Positions 36,488 through 46,219 are shown, numbered from the stretch's first letter. The stretch: 64,000 nt of DNA from Chitinimonas sp. BJB300 (GCF_002735695.1 NZ_PDZH01000003.1:16523-80522); one strand, 5' to 3'. Numbers and translations are program-made. Notes: a model not told the origin generated them from the letters alone.

Positions 36488-37270
36488 CTATGGCGTTTCC
36501 GGCTTGGCTTCGGGTTTTGCTTCCGCTGCGGGTTCGGGTTTGGCTTCCTGCTTGGGCTCGGATTTGGATTCTTGTTTGGGTTCGGACTTAGGCTCGTTGC
36601 GTTGGGCCGGTTTTGGCATACGGCTGAGCACGGCTTCCATGAAGTCGACGTCCATATCGTGTTGCGCTTTGGCTGGACTCTTGTCCGGGTCTATGCGTGT
36701 TTCGCGCTGTTTGGCGCCACCGGCTTTGGCGGGACTTGGCTTGGCCGCGGTGTTTGAGGCAGCTTTCGCTGCGGGTGGCATTGCGGCGGCTTTCGGGGGG
36801 GGCGCGGGTTGAGGTTTGCTGTTGTCGGCTTCCAAAATGGTCAACGGGTCGACAGCGGTTGCGGGTGCCATTTCCTTATGGGGTGGTTCCATCTGCTCGA
36901 CTACGGCGGGCTTATCCATTTCCAGCTTGATGGCGGGCGCTGATAGCGGCACTTCGACGGGTACGGCTATAGGGGCAGCGGGCGTATTGACGACGGCGGT
37001 TGGCGTATGCGTGATGACAGGTGATTCGGCATCGTGCGTGGTAAAGGTCACGAGCAGAATGCCGCCGACCACGATGGCCAAAACCATTATGGCGACAACC
37101 CATGGCCAGATGCGGCGGGGTGGGGCCTCCGCTGTTGGTGTTGTTTTCGCACGCTTTTGCCCGCCTTGAACGGTGGCGGCATCCAGAATGCTGAATGAAG
37201 ACGTACTGTCGGGCTTATAAAGCGAGGGGCGGGATGGTTGTTCGCCTGGCTGTTTTGGGGGTGATTTCAT
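36488..37270 (-). CDS. Single-pass membrane protein with low-complexity Pro/Lys/Glu tail
   Basis: The 260-residue protein has a short cytoplasmic N-terminus, one transmembrane helix (WPWVVAIMVLAIVVGGILLV, about residues 54-73), and a long periplasmic part rich in Ala, Pro and Lys. The C-terminus is made of near-repeats of EPKSEPKQE and EAKPE units. I recognise no catalytic domain. TonB-like or cell-wall-spanning spacers have such composition. It faces the T6SS-associated genes divergently, which may be its context. Confidence 0.6.
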   Translation of the reverse strand: MKSPPKQPGEQPSRPSLYKPDSTSSFSILDAATVQGGQKRAKTTPTAEAPPRRIWPWVVAIMVLAIVVGGILLVTFTTHDAESPVITHTPTAVVNTPAAPIAVPVEVPLSAPAIKLEMDKPAVVEQMEPPHKEMAPATAVDPLTILEADNSKPQPAPPPKAAAMPPAAKAASNTAAKPSPAKAGGAKQRETRIDPDKSPAKAQHDMDVDFMEAVLSRMPKPAQRNEPKSEPKQESKSEPKQEAKPEPAAEAKPEAKPETP

Positions 37271-37419
37271 TGGTGTCTAGTCCAAAGGTGTCGCTATTTG
37301 CCGCCGCTCATAGGTACATGAATTGACCGGTCTCGTTAATGCACTGCAGTTTCAGCGTCGAATCATGCAAGAATAATGAGACAAAAATAACGCGTGAATG
37401 CAGTAATGGTCAAATTAGC

Positions 37420-38310
37420 ATGTATGAAAACTATTTAGTCATATTCGCCGCCAGTGTTTTATTGGCGCTGGTACTGCTTGCCGGACTGCTGCTGCTTTCG
37501 GCTGGACTGCGGGCGCGTTTTGCAAGGGTGTTTTCCGATGTCAGGCTTAAGCTTCAGCAGCGACGTGCGGCGAGTATGACAAGCCTAGGTGATTTGCAAA
37601 GCACGGTAGGCGAGGGCGGCCGCAGCTGGATACAAAAGCAGTTTGATGCCCTGGCAAGAAACAAGTGGCTATTGCTTGCAACCCTTTGTGTGTTGGCGAC
37701 TCCTTTAATATTAGTCGCAATATTAAGTAATCAAATCAGCACAGAAGGCTACGAGGACATACCGGCAGAAGAAAATGCGGTGATCGCACAACTATTGCGA
37801 GGCGAGCAATTGGTGCCGCCCCCGCCATTACCGCCTGAAGCCTTTTTGACTCAGGAAGTGGAAATGGTGCGACCGATGCTGGTTTCGGCCAGTCGAGACT
37901 GGATGCTGCTGGACGGAGAGTTCCGGCAGCGCCTATTGGTGGCTTTCCGCGTCATGGAGGAAAAGCACGGTTACAAAATGGCTTTGTTGGAAGGTTATCG
38001 CAGCCCTAGCCGGCAGAACACCTTGGCGGCCTTGGGACCGCAGGTCTCCAATGCCCGTGCTTTTCAGAGCTATCACCAATTCGGGTTGGCGGCAGATTGT
38101 GCTTTTCTGCGTAATGGCAAATTGGTTATTTCAGAGCGCGACCCTTGGGCCATGCGTGGGTATGAGCTATATGGCGAAGTCGCGGAATCGCTTGGGCTCG
38201 TATGGGGCGGACGTTGGAAGATGATGGACTTCGGCCATATAGAGTTGCGCCGCAAAGGTGCCTTGGGCAAGCCGCCTGCCACAGCTGATGGTGCTGAACC
38301 GGCGAAGTAA
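37420..38310 (+). CDS. Membrane-anchored M15 peptidase (D,D-carboxypeptidase/TagX-like)
   Basis: The ATG at 37420 gives 296 residues starting with a transmembrane segment (YLVIFAASVLLALVLLAGLLLL); the frame upstream to 37339 lacks a signal. A second hydrophobic segment (WLLLATLCVLATPLILVAIL) is at about residues 86-105. The C-terminal M15_4-like domain has MALLEGYRSPSRQ, YHQFGLAADCAF (His and Asp zinc ligands) and WKMMDFGHIEL (the last His). Such peptidases cut peptidoglycan stems. Its position next to PAAR and TssM suggests it opens the wall for T6SS assembly, as described for TagX in Acinetobacter. Confidence 0.78.
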   Translation: MYENYLVIFAASVLLALVLLAGLLLLSAGLRARFARVFSDVRLKLQQRRAASMTSLGDLQSTVGEGGRSWIQKQFDALARNKWLLLATLCVLATPLILVAILSNQISTEGYEDIPAEENAVIAQLLRGEQLVPPPPLPPEAFLTQEVEMVRPMLVSASRDWMLLDGEFRQRLLVAFRVMEEKHGYKMALLEGYRSPSRQNTLAALGPQVSNARAFQSYHQFGLAADCAFLRNGKLVISERDPWAMRGYELYGEVAESLGLVWGGRWKMMDFGHIELRRKGALGKPPATADGAEPAK

Positions 38311-38703
38311 GCGATGCTTTATGTATGCTTGAGTGGCGTTATGAACGTGCGGCAGAAAAGGTGAATAAATTCGCGAATAATGTTTTCAACATGCCGATGC
38401 ATGACAGTGAAATAAGCGTTTTACTTAAACATTGATTGATACGGGATTTGGGATAGCATGCACGTCTCAGACCACGCTATGGCCGCAATCGACGCAAGTT
38501 AGAGCATAAGGGATTGGCCTGTGCTTTGAACCTGTCTAAAAGTCTCGCGAGCTAAAGCAAGATACGGCGAAAACAACCGAGGAAGCAGAATTTACGTGTG
38601 GTAATTGAGCATTCCGAGAGTGTGTTCAACGCCATATTGCTGACGCGTAGCGGACTTTAGACAGGTTCTTAAGGGTAGGTGCTTTTTAAATGGAGGAATA
38701 TTG
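38311..38703. other. Intergenic region containing a MITE-like element, 393 bases
   Basis: Bases 38528-38668 are a repeat element described separately. The flanks carry no gene; the PAAR ribosome site GGAGG is at 38692-38696. Confidence 0.6.
38528..38668. repeat. MITE-like element, copy A (141 bp)
   Basis: The element starts with GAACCTGTCTAAAAGTC and ends with GACTTTAGACAGGTTC, giving terminal inverted repeats of about 16 bp with one extra A. It has no coding capacity. Its right half is closely matched, inverted, at 54826-54895, and its left half resembles the element at 51614-51740. This makes it a member of a small dispersed family in the genome. Confidence 0.75.
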
Positions 38704-38973
38704 ATGGGTAGGCCCTATATATTATTGGGGGATTCAACCAGCCATGGCGGCACGGTGCTGGAAGGGTCGCCAACAACGACGGTCAATGGTAAACCGGTTG
38801 CCCGTGTGGGCGACAAGGTTTCCTGTCCCAAGCCCGGCCACGGTACCTGCGTGATTGTGAGTGGGGACTTTACGCATCTGATAGATGGCAAGCCATTGGC
38901 GCGCCATGGAGATACAACCGCATGTGGGGCATCCCTGATTGCTACCCAGTCTCAAGTACTCGACCATGTTTGA
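38704..38973 (+). CDS. PAAR-domain protein (T6SS spike tip)
   Basis: The 89-residue protein, starting at ATG 38704 with GGAGG seven bases upstream, is almost entirely one PAAR domain: GDSTSHGGTVLEGSPTTTV, VARVGDKVSCPKPGHGTC and LARHGDTTACGASL. The Cys and His residues of the zinc-binding tip are present. PAAR proteins cap the VgrG trimer. It has no effector extension, so any cargo must be separate. Confidence 0.92.
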   Translation: MGRPYILLGDSTSHGGTVLEGSPTTTVNGKPVARVGDKVSCPKPGHGTCVIVSGDFTHLIDGKPLARHGDTTACGASLIATQSQVLDHV

Positions 38974-39017
38974 GCCGGTCGGCATCCACTACTTTCCTTC
39001 CTATTCCAGATTAATTC

Positions 39018-40490
39018 ATGGCTAAGTTTTTGCGGGCTTCGTTGTTGCTGATATTGGTGTGTGTATGCACATGGGTAGCAGTGATTCTTTATTGGAACGG
39101 AATCCACTTGGTACCCAGTACCGAAGACGTCGCGATCTATCTGCTTATCCTGCCGTTGACCATCTTTCTGGCGGTGTTGGGTGCAAACTGGTTATGGCAG
39201 CGTCGAAAAGCACGTTTGGCCGCCCCACCGGTTGTGGCTGGTGCAACGGCGGCCAGTGCGACATCAGCGCCGGCTCCTGCGACGCTGCATACATTGAAAG
39301 TCATCGCGGCGGAGGTGGTGACACCATTGGGGGAAGAACTGGGCGCCATCGCCGAAGCGCTTCAGGCTGCGCCCATCCCCCCATTGGATACGGCACTCTA
39401 CGACGCGAACGGTTTCCCGCTGGCAACGCGGCGCTGTGCGGATATCGACCTGACCTTGTTACCCCCCGCGTGGCAGCAGGATGAGGAAAACCAAGCCCCC
39501 AACGTAGCCAAACAGCGCGCATTGGCGTTGTTGGCGGGTGTAGTGGGTCGATTGGGTGGCGTGCTGACCCAGCTTGCCGCGGCGCAGACGCTGCATATCC
39601 GCCCCCGGCAGCCACAACGCGCCGCGGAGTTGAATCCAGCCTGGCTGGGCGATGCCGCGCCCGAATCCACCGATAAGGCGCAGTCACACCAACGTGTACC
39701 GACGTTATTGCGTGTACAACTGCTGCTTGAGCCGGGTTTGGATGAAGCAGGCAATGCAACAGTGCTTGCATGGTTGCATGAACAATTGGCTCCCTACGGT
39801 CTGACGGACGCGCAATTGCAAATGGAAATCCGCGCCATGTCCGCCAATAGTTTGGCCAAGCACCTGAATGCCATTGTCGATGAGTTGGCAGCCTTCTCGC
39901 AGCCTGTCGTTGTGCTGCTGCTGGCGGCCGATTCCAGCGTCTGCCAGCAGTCATTGAACGAAGGCTTGCTGGGCGACGACGTGGCAGACCGTGCCGGTAT
40001 GCACTTCCCTGGCGAAGCGGCAGCGGCTTTGTTGCTTGCCAATGCGGCATTTGATATGGCTGACTGCCCGACGCTGGCGCAATTGGGTATGGCCGATCTT
40101 GCGGAATGCGAGCCTATCGCCCGCACGCGTCCGCACGCTGCCAAGGCATTGCTCAATTTGTTTGCCCTGCAGACCCATCGACGTACCTTGCCGGTGGATA
40201 TCGGCTGGCTTTGTACCGGCCTGGCATTGGGGCCGGAGGCGACGGAGGCTGCCTCGTTGCTGGCAGTAGCGCCCACGCCCTTACAAATGAATGAAGTGCT
40301 GCATTTGCGTAGTGTTACAGGTGATGCCGGTATTGGCGGGCGGTTAACGGGCTACGCATTGGCCAGCCAGATGGTTGCACAACAGAGTGTACCCACCCTA
40401 TTGGTATTGAATGATGGCTGGCTTGAGCGAGGCCTTTGTCTGCTGGAGACGGCGCCCGAGCAGCCGGCACCACCGGCAGCTGACACCTAA
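39018..40490 (+). CDS. T6SS-linked membrane protein of unknown function
   Basis: The 490-residue protein has two N-terminal transmembrane helices (residues about 7-27 and 41-61), then an Ala/Pro-rich linker and a large soluble domain of unrecognised fold, with regular LLLEPGLDEAGN and VVVLLLAADSSVCQQ strands. The C-terminus is Pro/Ala-rich. It lies between PAAR and tssM with no large gap, so a T6SS accessory role is likely. The strand-rich domain could be a degenerate thiolase-like or other enzyme fold, but no catalytic motif is clear. Confidence 0.65.
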   Translation: MAKFLRASLLLILVCVCTWVAVILYWNGIHLVPSTEDVAIYLLILPLTIFLAVLGANWLWQRRKARLAAPPVVAGATAASATSAPAPATLHTLKVIAAEVVTPLGEELGAIAEALQAAPIPPLDTALYDANGFPLATRRCADIDLTLLPPAWQQDEENQAPNVAKQRALALLAGVVGRLGGVLTQLAAAQTLHIRPRQPQRAAELNPAWLGDAAPESTDKAQSHQRVPTLLRVQLLLEPGLDEAGNATVLAWLHEQLAPYGLTDAQLQMEIRAMSANSLAKHLNAIVDELAAFSQPVVVLLLAADSSVCQQSLNEGLLGDDVADRAGMHFPGEAAAALLLANAAFDMADCPTLAQLGMADLAECEPIARTRPHAAKALLNLFALQTHRRTLPVDIGWLCTGLALGPEATEAASLLAVAPTPLQMNEVLHLRSVTGDAGIGGRLTGYALASQMVAQQSVPTLLVLNDGWLERGLCLLETAPEQPAPPAADT

Positions 40491-40585
40491 AGTGATTGGA
40501 AATGGCGCATTCATGTTGTCGTATATGCGCTAACTTTGATTAGTGTAAATAGATTTATTTAATCCTTAACTCGGATGATTTTTTA

Positions 40586-43500
40586 ATGAATGGGCTTGCA
40601 AGGTTTTTCCGGGATTTACGCGTGATCTCGTTATTGGCGGTGTTATTGGCCGGCGGGGTGCTGTTTATCCTGTTTGCCATCTTTGAGTGGGGCTTTGTAT
40701 TCCCAGTCATTGTGCTGACCCTCGGTATCGCAGCCTGGGCCGTGTATTGGCTGCTGCGGCGTCACCGTGCCGCGCAAGCTGGCGAACAGCTGAACGTCAT
40801 GCTCGCGGCGCAAGGTGCTGGGTCGGCCGATGCTTCGCAGGATGCCAGCAAGAGCGAGGTAGACCGTTTGCGTGGACGGCTTGAAGACGCCATCAAGACC
40901 ATCTGCAATTCCAAACTGGGCGAAACCTCCGGTCGTGCAGCGTTGTACGAGTTGCCTTGGTACATGATCATTGGCAACCCCGCTGCGGGCAAAAGTTCTG
41001 CCATCAAGAGTTCAGGCCTGCACTTCCCGTTTGCCGAGCAAGGTGGCGCAGCCATCCAGGGCGTAGGGGGTACGCGTAACTGTGATTGGTTCTTCACCAC
41101 CGAAGGTATTCTGCTCGACACCGCAGGCCGCTATTCGGTACAGAATGAAGATCGCAATGAATGGTTCGGCTTCTTGGGATTGCTACGTAAGTACCGTCCG
41201 AAGGCGCCCATCAATGGCATCATGATTGCTGTCAGTATTTCCGAGTTAAGTCAAAACCGCCCCGAACATGCCATTCAGCTTGCCAAGAACCTGCGCCAGC
41301 GCGTGCAGGAACTGACCGAGAAGCTGGAAGTATTCCCTCCGGTCTACGTTATCTTCACCAAGATGGACTTGTTGGCGGGCTTTACCGACTTCTTTGAAGC
41401 CAGTGATGAGCAGGAATGGCAGCAAGTGTGGGGTGCGACCCTGCCTTATAAGGTAGATGTCCCTACCGACGCCGTCAGTCAGTTCGATACCCAGTTCGAA
41501 CACCTGAGCGAAGGTCTGAAGGACCTCAGTGCGGTACGCATGTCAATGCAACACAAGCAGGCGATGTCACCCGGTTTACTGACCTTCCCGATGGAGTTCA
41601 TCGCCATCCGGCCGGCATTGCGCACGTTTATCGCCACGTTGTTTGAAGACAATCCTTTCCAGTTCAAACCCGTATTCCGCGGTTTTTACTTCACCAGCGC
41701 ATTACAGGAAGGCCGTGCGGTCAGCCCGTTGACCGAACGTATGGCATCGCGTTTTGACTTGCATGTCAGCGGTGAGGAGCGAGAACAACGCTTCAACGCC
41801 AGCCATGGGTTCTTCCTGAAAGACCTGTTTTCCAAGGTGATCTTCGCCGACAAGGGATTGGTGCGCCAATATGCCAGCCGTCGCAAGCAGCAGGTCCGTT
41901 ATGCCAGTTTCTTTGCGGGTGTGGCTGTCCTGGGCCTCTTGTTGGCAGGGTGGACCACGTCGTACATCGGCAATCAGCGCCTGTTGACCAATGTGCGGGC
42001 CGACCTCGACAAGGTGGTTCGTTTGCAGGAGGGTCATACCGACCTTGCCGTGCGCTTGGAGGCGATGGAAATTCTGCAGGACCGCATCACCCAATTGCAT
42101 AAGTACCGTGAAGACAAGCCCTTGTCGCTGGGGTTTGGTCTTTACAAGGGTGATGAGTTGGAAGACAAGTTACGCCGCGAATACTTCCATGGCGTGCAGG
42201 AACTGATGTTCAAGCCGGTTGCCGCCAATCTTGAGTCATTTCTTACAGATGTAAATGCTCAGGCTGGCAGCTTGAAGGAACAAAGCGCCAAGCCCGCCCA
42301 GACTGCGGGTACGGCCGCGGCAGCAGGGGGAGACCAGCCCTATAAGGATGCTTCGCCCAGCAATGTGGATGACGGTTACAACGCGCTCAAGACCTACCTG
42401 ATGCTGGCAAACCGGGACCGGCTCGACCCTGGTCATTTGAATGACCAGATCACCCGGTTCTGGCGTGGTTGGCTGGAAAGCCACCGTGGCAGCATGTCGC
42501 GGGAGACGATGATACGCAGCGCGGAAAAGCTGCTGACTTTCACCTTGTCGCAGACGACAGAGCCGGACTTCCCCCTGATCGAAAATCAGCTGGCGTTGGT
42601 TGACCAGTCACGCGAGTCGCTACGCCGTGTCGTCAAGGGTTTGCCGGCCCGCGAAAGGGTGTACGCTGAAATCAAGCTGCGCGCCGCAGCCCGCTACCCC
42701 GCCATTACGGTGGCAGCCATTGTGGGTGATGAAAACAAAGGCATTGTTGCTGGCAGCTACATTGTGCCGGGTGTCTTTACCCGAGCAGCGTGGGATGGTT
42801 ATGTACAAAGCGCCATCAAGGATGCGGCCTCCAAGGAAACGCAGGCGAGTGACTGGGTACTGAAAACGGCCGTGCGTGACGACCTCACCCTGGAGGGCAG
42901 TCCTGAACAGATCCAGAAGTCGCTGACGTCGATGTACAAGGCCGAATATGTTCGGGAGTGGCAGAAATTTGTCCAGAACGTCACGGTCGCCGAGTTCCCT
43001 GACTTCAATCAGGCTGTGGTGAATATGAATCGGCTGGGTGACCCAACCTTGTCGCCGATGTCCAAGTTGATGGACATCCTTTACCGCGAAACCTCGTGGG
43101 ATAACCAGTCCTTGGTGGATGCCGGTTTGACGCAGGCCAAGCGTGGCTTTATCGATTGGTTCAAGGAAGTGATTCTGCGCCGTGCGCCTAGCGGTACGGT
43201 GCCCAGCGGGGCTAATGCAAGCAGTGCTGCCCAGCCTGGTGCGGTTCCCATGGGACCGATTGGCCGTGAGTTTTCGGTGGTAGGCCATCTGATGCGCGCT
43301 CGCGGTGAAGGCAAAGATCAATCGTTGATGAAGGGGTATCTCGACCTCCTGAGCAAGCTGCGTTCGCGCTTCAACCAGATCAAGAATGCCGGCGATATCG
43401 GCCCGGGAAGTACCACGCTGATGCGCCAGACCTTGGACGGCAACGGCTCGGAGCTGGCTGATGCGCTCAAGTATGTGGATGAGCAGATGCTCAACGGGGT

Positions 43501-44359
43501 GACGGATAGCGCCAAGACCACCATGCGCCCGATGCTGGTGCGACCGCTGATGCAGTCCTTCGCCGTGTTGCTCAAGCCATCCGAGGCGGAAATCAACCGT
43601 ACCTGGACAGCACAGGTGTACGAGCCTTTCAGCCGGTCGCTGGCGGGTAAGTACCCGTTTGTTGCGAATTCCCGCGTCGAAGCGGGCGCGCAGGAAATCG
43701 CCACCATCTTTGGCCCGGAAGGCGCTATCGCCAAGTTCACTGAAAAGTCGATCGGCCCATTGGCGGTCCGCCGGGGCGATATGCTGAGTGCTCGTACCTG
43801 GGCGGACATGGGGGTGCAGTTCTCGCCAGCCTTCGTGGCGGACTTCCCCCGTTATGTATCGGCGCAAGCGGGTGGCGGTGCTGCGGCGGGCGGTGGGGCA
43901 TCCGCCCCAGCCAACCAGACTCAGTTCCAGATCATGCCGATGTCGGCCCCGGGCCTATCGGAGTACACCATCGAGATCGACGGCCAAGTCATGCGTTACC
44001 GCAATGGCATGCAAGCCTGGAACAGCTTTGTCTGGCCGAACCCCAGTGCCACACCCGGTGTGAAGATCACGGCCACCACGTTTGATGGCCGTGCCGTGGA
44101 ATTACTGAATGTGCCCGGTAATTTCGGTCTGGAGAAGATGATAGGTGCAGCCCAGCGAAAGAAGAAAGAGCAGGGCTTGTTTGAGTTGTTGTGGGCGAAT
44201 GGCAATGTGTCGGTGTCGGTCAACTTCCGCATAATCAGCAGCCCGCAGGTAGATGGTAGCGGCAGTGCCCGCCAGGGCCAGGGTTTGCAGGGGTTGACCT
44301 TGCCGCAGACAATTGTCGGTAGCGAATTCGCCACGAAGGTGGCAGGAGCAGGCGCGTGA
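40586..44359 (+). CDS. tssM: T6SS inner-membrane complex protein TssM (IcmF family)
   Basis: The 1257-residue protein has two N-terminal transmembrane helices, a cytoplasmic NTPase domain with Walker A GNPAAGKSSAIKSSG at about 129-143 and ILLDTAGRY, a third transmembrane helix at about 437-457 (FFAGVAVLGLLLAGW), and a long periplasmic part ending in the TssM C-terminal beta domain (about 1080-1240). TssM with TssL and TssJ forms the envelope-spanning T6SS anchor. TssL and TssJ are not in the window. Its stop overlaps the tagF start by four bases. Confidence 0.95.
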   Translation: MNGLARFFRDLRVISLLAVLLAGGVLFILFAIFEWGFVFPVIVLTLGIAAWAVYWLLRRHRAAQAGEQLNVMLAAQGAGSADASQDASKSEVDRLRGRLEDAIKTICNSKLGETSGRAALYELPWYMIIGNPAAGKSSAIKSSGLHFPFAEQGGAAIQGVGGTRNCDWFFTTEGILLDTAGRYSVQNEDRNEWFGFLGLLRKYRPKAPINGIMIAVSISELSQNRPEHAIQLAKNLRQRVQELTEKLEVFPPVYVIFTKMDLLAGFTDFFEASDEQEWQQVWGATLPYKVDVPTDAVSQFDTQFEHLSEGLKDLSAVRMSMQHKQAMSPGLLTFPMEFIAIRPALRTFIATLFEDNPFQFKPVFRGFYFTSALQEGRAVSPLTERMASRFDLHVSGEEREQRFNASHGFFLKDLFSKVIFADKGLVRQYASRRKQQVRYASFFAGVAVLGLLLAGWTTSYIGNQRLLTNVRADLDKVVRLQEGHTDLAVRLEAMEILQDRITQLHKYREDKPLSLGFGLYKGDELEDKLRREYFHGVQELMFKPVAANLESFLTDVNAQAGSLKEQSAKPAQTAGTAAAAGGDQPYKDASPSNVDDGYNALKTYLMLANRDRLDPGHLNDQITRFWRGWLESHRGSMSRETMIRSAEKLLTFTLSQTTEPDFPLIENQLALVDQSRESLRRVVKGLPARERVYAEIKLRAAARYPAITVAAIVGDENKGIVAGSYIVPGVFTRAAWDGYVQSAIKDAASKETQASDWVLKTAVRDDLTLEGSPEQIQKSLTSMYKAEYVREWQKFVQNVTVAEFPDFNQAVVNMNRLGDPTLSPMSKLMDILYRETSWDNQSLVDAGLTQAKRGFIDWFKEVILRRAPSGTVPSGANASSAAQPGAVPMGPIGREFSVVGHLMRARGEGKDQSLMKGYLDLLSKLRSRFNQIKNAGDIGPGSTTLMRQTLDGNGSELADALKYVDEQMLNGVTDSAKTTMRPMLVRPLMQSFAVLLKPSEAEINRTWTAQVYEPFSRSLAGKYPFVANSRVEAGAQEIATIFGPEGAIAKFTEKSIGPLAVRRGDMLSARTWADMGVQFSPAFVADFPRYVSAQAGGGAAAGGGASAPANQTQFQIMPMSAPGLSEYTIEIDGQVMRYRNGMQAWNSFVWPNPSATPGVKITATTFDGRAVELLNVPGNFGLEKMIGAAQRKKKEQGLFELLWANGNVSVSVNFRIISSPQVDGSGSARQGQGLQGLTLPQTIVGSEFATKVAGAGA

Positions 44360-45351
44360 ATCTGACGAATATCCTTACCGAGCAGCCAGAGCTGTACTAC
44401 TTTGGCAAGTTCCCAGCCCGAGGGGATTTCGTCCGCAGCAATACCGGCAGCGGGCTGATGAATGTGTTCGACCAATGGATTTCGTTGGCATTGGACATGC
44501 TGGCCCCCGATCCGCGCTGGAAGCTGAACTACGATGCCGCAACACCGGTACGCTTCATGTTTGTTGGTACAAGGAGCCGTGCAGTTGTGGCGGGGGTGTT
44601 GACGCCGAGCATGGACAGCTCTGAGCGGCGTTTCCCCTTTATATTGGCCACTCAGTTTCAGGTGGACCGCCCACTGGACTTTTCCAGCCTCGCGCCGTTA
44701 CGTTTATCGCGTTGCTGGCAGTCAGCCGAATTGCTTGGCCTGCGGGCGCGGCAAGCGGCTTCGGACGAAGCATTTCTGAGCGCCATCGGCCCGCATCCTG
44801 AAGGATTGCAGCTTGATGGCAGCCACGACGAACGCTTGTTTGCCGAATGGCTGCAAGTCCAGACAATTGAACAGATTGATCGCGAACTGCGTACCACCTG
44901 GCCGGAATTCTCCCTACGCCGTACTGCGTTGGCGCTGGGGGTCTTGTTGCAGCCTGTTATTGCGAAGGGTGCCACCAATCTGAACAAGGGATTGATGTTC
45001 CCCTTGCCCAGCCGGGCGGATACCAATGCCTATCTGGCCAGTTTCTGGCTGGGTCTGGTTGCAGGCTTCCTGCAACGGCATGAGTTTGAGCTGTCGGCAT
45101 TGCTAAGCCGCCGTGGCGACCAGTCGGTATTGCTGGTGGGTTTTTCCGGCGCAGCCTCTGAAGCCCTGGCCGCCGTTGTCAGCCCCGATGTGGCAGAGGA
45201 CTACCTGATCGACATTGCTGATGCCGAGTGGGTGGAGGAGCATCTGGATAGCGATGCGGGTTGCCGCAAGCTGGCAAGCTATGCCGATCATCCACAATTG
45301 TCGTTGGCGCAGCTGCGCATCACTTTCAATGAAGTTTTTCTGGGGTTGTAA
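44356..45351 (+). CDS. tagF: T6SS-associated protein TagF
   Basis: The 331-residue protein carries the TagF (ImpM/SciT) domain at its N-terminus: YYFGKFPARGDFVRSN, FDQWISLALDML and SSERRFPFILATQF. TagF proteins act as negative post-translational regulators of T6SS assembly. The rest of the protein, about residues 160-331, is less conserved. The gene overlaps tssM and is followed directly by the ompA-like gene, so the three form an operon. Confidence 0.9.
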   Translation: MNLTNILTEQPELYYFGKFPARGDFVRSNTGSGLMNVFDQWISLALDMLAPDPRWKLNYDAATPVRFMFVGTRSRAVVAGVLTPSMDSSERRFPFILATQFQVDRPLDFSSLAPLRLSRCWQSAELLGLRARQAASDEAFLSAIGPHPEGLQLDGSHDERLFAEWLQVQTIEQIDRELRTTWPEFSLRRTALALGVLLQPVIAKGATNLNKGLMFPLPSRADTNAYLASFWLGLVAGFLQRHEFELSALLSRRGDQSVLLVGFSGAASEALAAVVSPDVAEDYLIDIADAEWVEEHLDSDAGCRKLASYADHPQLSLAQLRITFNEVFLGL

Positions 45352-46146
45352 ATGACAATCAGCCGATCTCTATTCCTGCTGGGCGCTGGCCTGTTCTTGG
45401 CTGGCCAGTTGCGGGCGGCCGACCCAGTGGCCCCCGCACCCGCAGCGGCCAGTAATCAGGTCATTACCGTTACCGGCGCTGTGCCCGATCAGGCAACCAA
45501 GACCATTATCCTCAATCGCCTGCGTGAAGTTTATGGGGTCGACCGGGTGGTTGATCAGATCAGCGTTGGCGGCGTGATCATGCCGGCCAACTGGGCGCAA
45601 CACGTACAAGCATTGATCAGCCCCCAGCTCAAGGCGGTCACTCGGGGCGAACTGAGCGTGGATGGCAATACGGTGAACGTAAAGGGCGATGTCGCCAGCG
45701 ATGCCAACCGGCAACAGGTCACCAGCCAGATCGCCAGTTCATTGAACCCGACTTATGTAGTCAAGAGCCAGCTGCGGGTGACGATGGCCGAGCAGTCGGT
45801 GCTTGATCAGGCCCTGGCCAATCGTATCGTCGAATTCGAAAGCGGCAGCGCCAAGATCACCGCAGCAGGCCAGGGGATTCTCGATGAAATGAATAACGCC
45901 CTGAAGCAATTCAATGGCCGCCGTGTTGAAGTGATTGGCCACACCGACAGCCAAGGTGCGCGTAACAGCAACGTTGTGCTGTCCAAGGCGCGCGCCGATG
46001 CCGTCAAGGCTTATCTGGTGCAGAAGGGCATTGCGGCCGATAGCCTGATTCCCATTGGTATGGGGCCGGACCGCCCTGTTGCCCCCAACAATACCGAAGA
46101 CGGCCGTCGCCGCAACCGGCGTATCGAATTCAACCTGAGCCAATAA
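45352..46146 (+). CDS. Exported BON/OmpA-domain peptidoglycan-binding protein
   Basis: The 264-residue protein has a signal peptide (cleavage after LRAA), a BON-like pair of domains in the middle (VTGAVPDQATKTIILNRL and VNVKGDVASDANRQQV), and a C-terminal OmpA-like domain with FESGSAKITAAG, VIGHTDSQG and the NRRIEF ending. OmpA domains bind the peptidoglycan diaminopimelate. In this position it is probably the wall anchor of the T6SS membrane complex. It starts immediately after the tagF stop. Confidence 0.88.
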   Translation: MTISRSLFLLGAGLFLAGQLRAADPVAPAPAAASNQVITVTGAVPDQATKTIILNRLREVYGVDRVVDQISVGGVIMPANWAQHVQALISPQLKAVTRGELSVDGNTVNVKGDVASDANRQQVTSQIASSLNPTYVVKSQLRVTMAEQSVLDQALANRIVEFESGSAKITAAGQGILDEMNNALKQFNGRRVEVIGHTDSQGARNSNVVLSKARADAVKAYLVQKGIAADSLIPIGMGPDRPVAPNNTEDGRRRNRRIEFNLSQ

Positions 46147-46204
46147 ACGCTGGATGCAACAACCCTGTTGGGCAGGGGCAGCAGCGCCGCGGCTCGAATC
46201 CGCT

Positions 46205-46219
46205 TTACGCACTGCGTAA
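46205..46219. repeat. 15-base palindrome upstream of vgrG
   Basis: TTACGCA-C-TGCGTAA is a perfect palindrome 21 bases before the vgrG start. It could be an operator. A related but imperfect sequence precedes the transposase at the right window end. No regulator is identified. Confidence 0.35.

Noticed and set aside
39301..40050. Long minus-strand frame opposite the T6SS-linked membrane protein gene
   Set aside because: It is a high-GC shadow frame with Arg/Pro-rich low-complexity translation.
42620..43867. 415-residue minus-strand frame opposite tssM
   Set aside because: Shadow of the well-supported tssM reading frame; His/Arg-rich with no motif.
46185..46200. GGCTCGAATCC resembling a tRNA T-arm
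   Set aside because: No acceptor, D or anticodon stems can be built around it.
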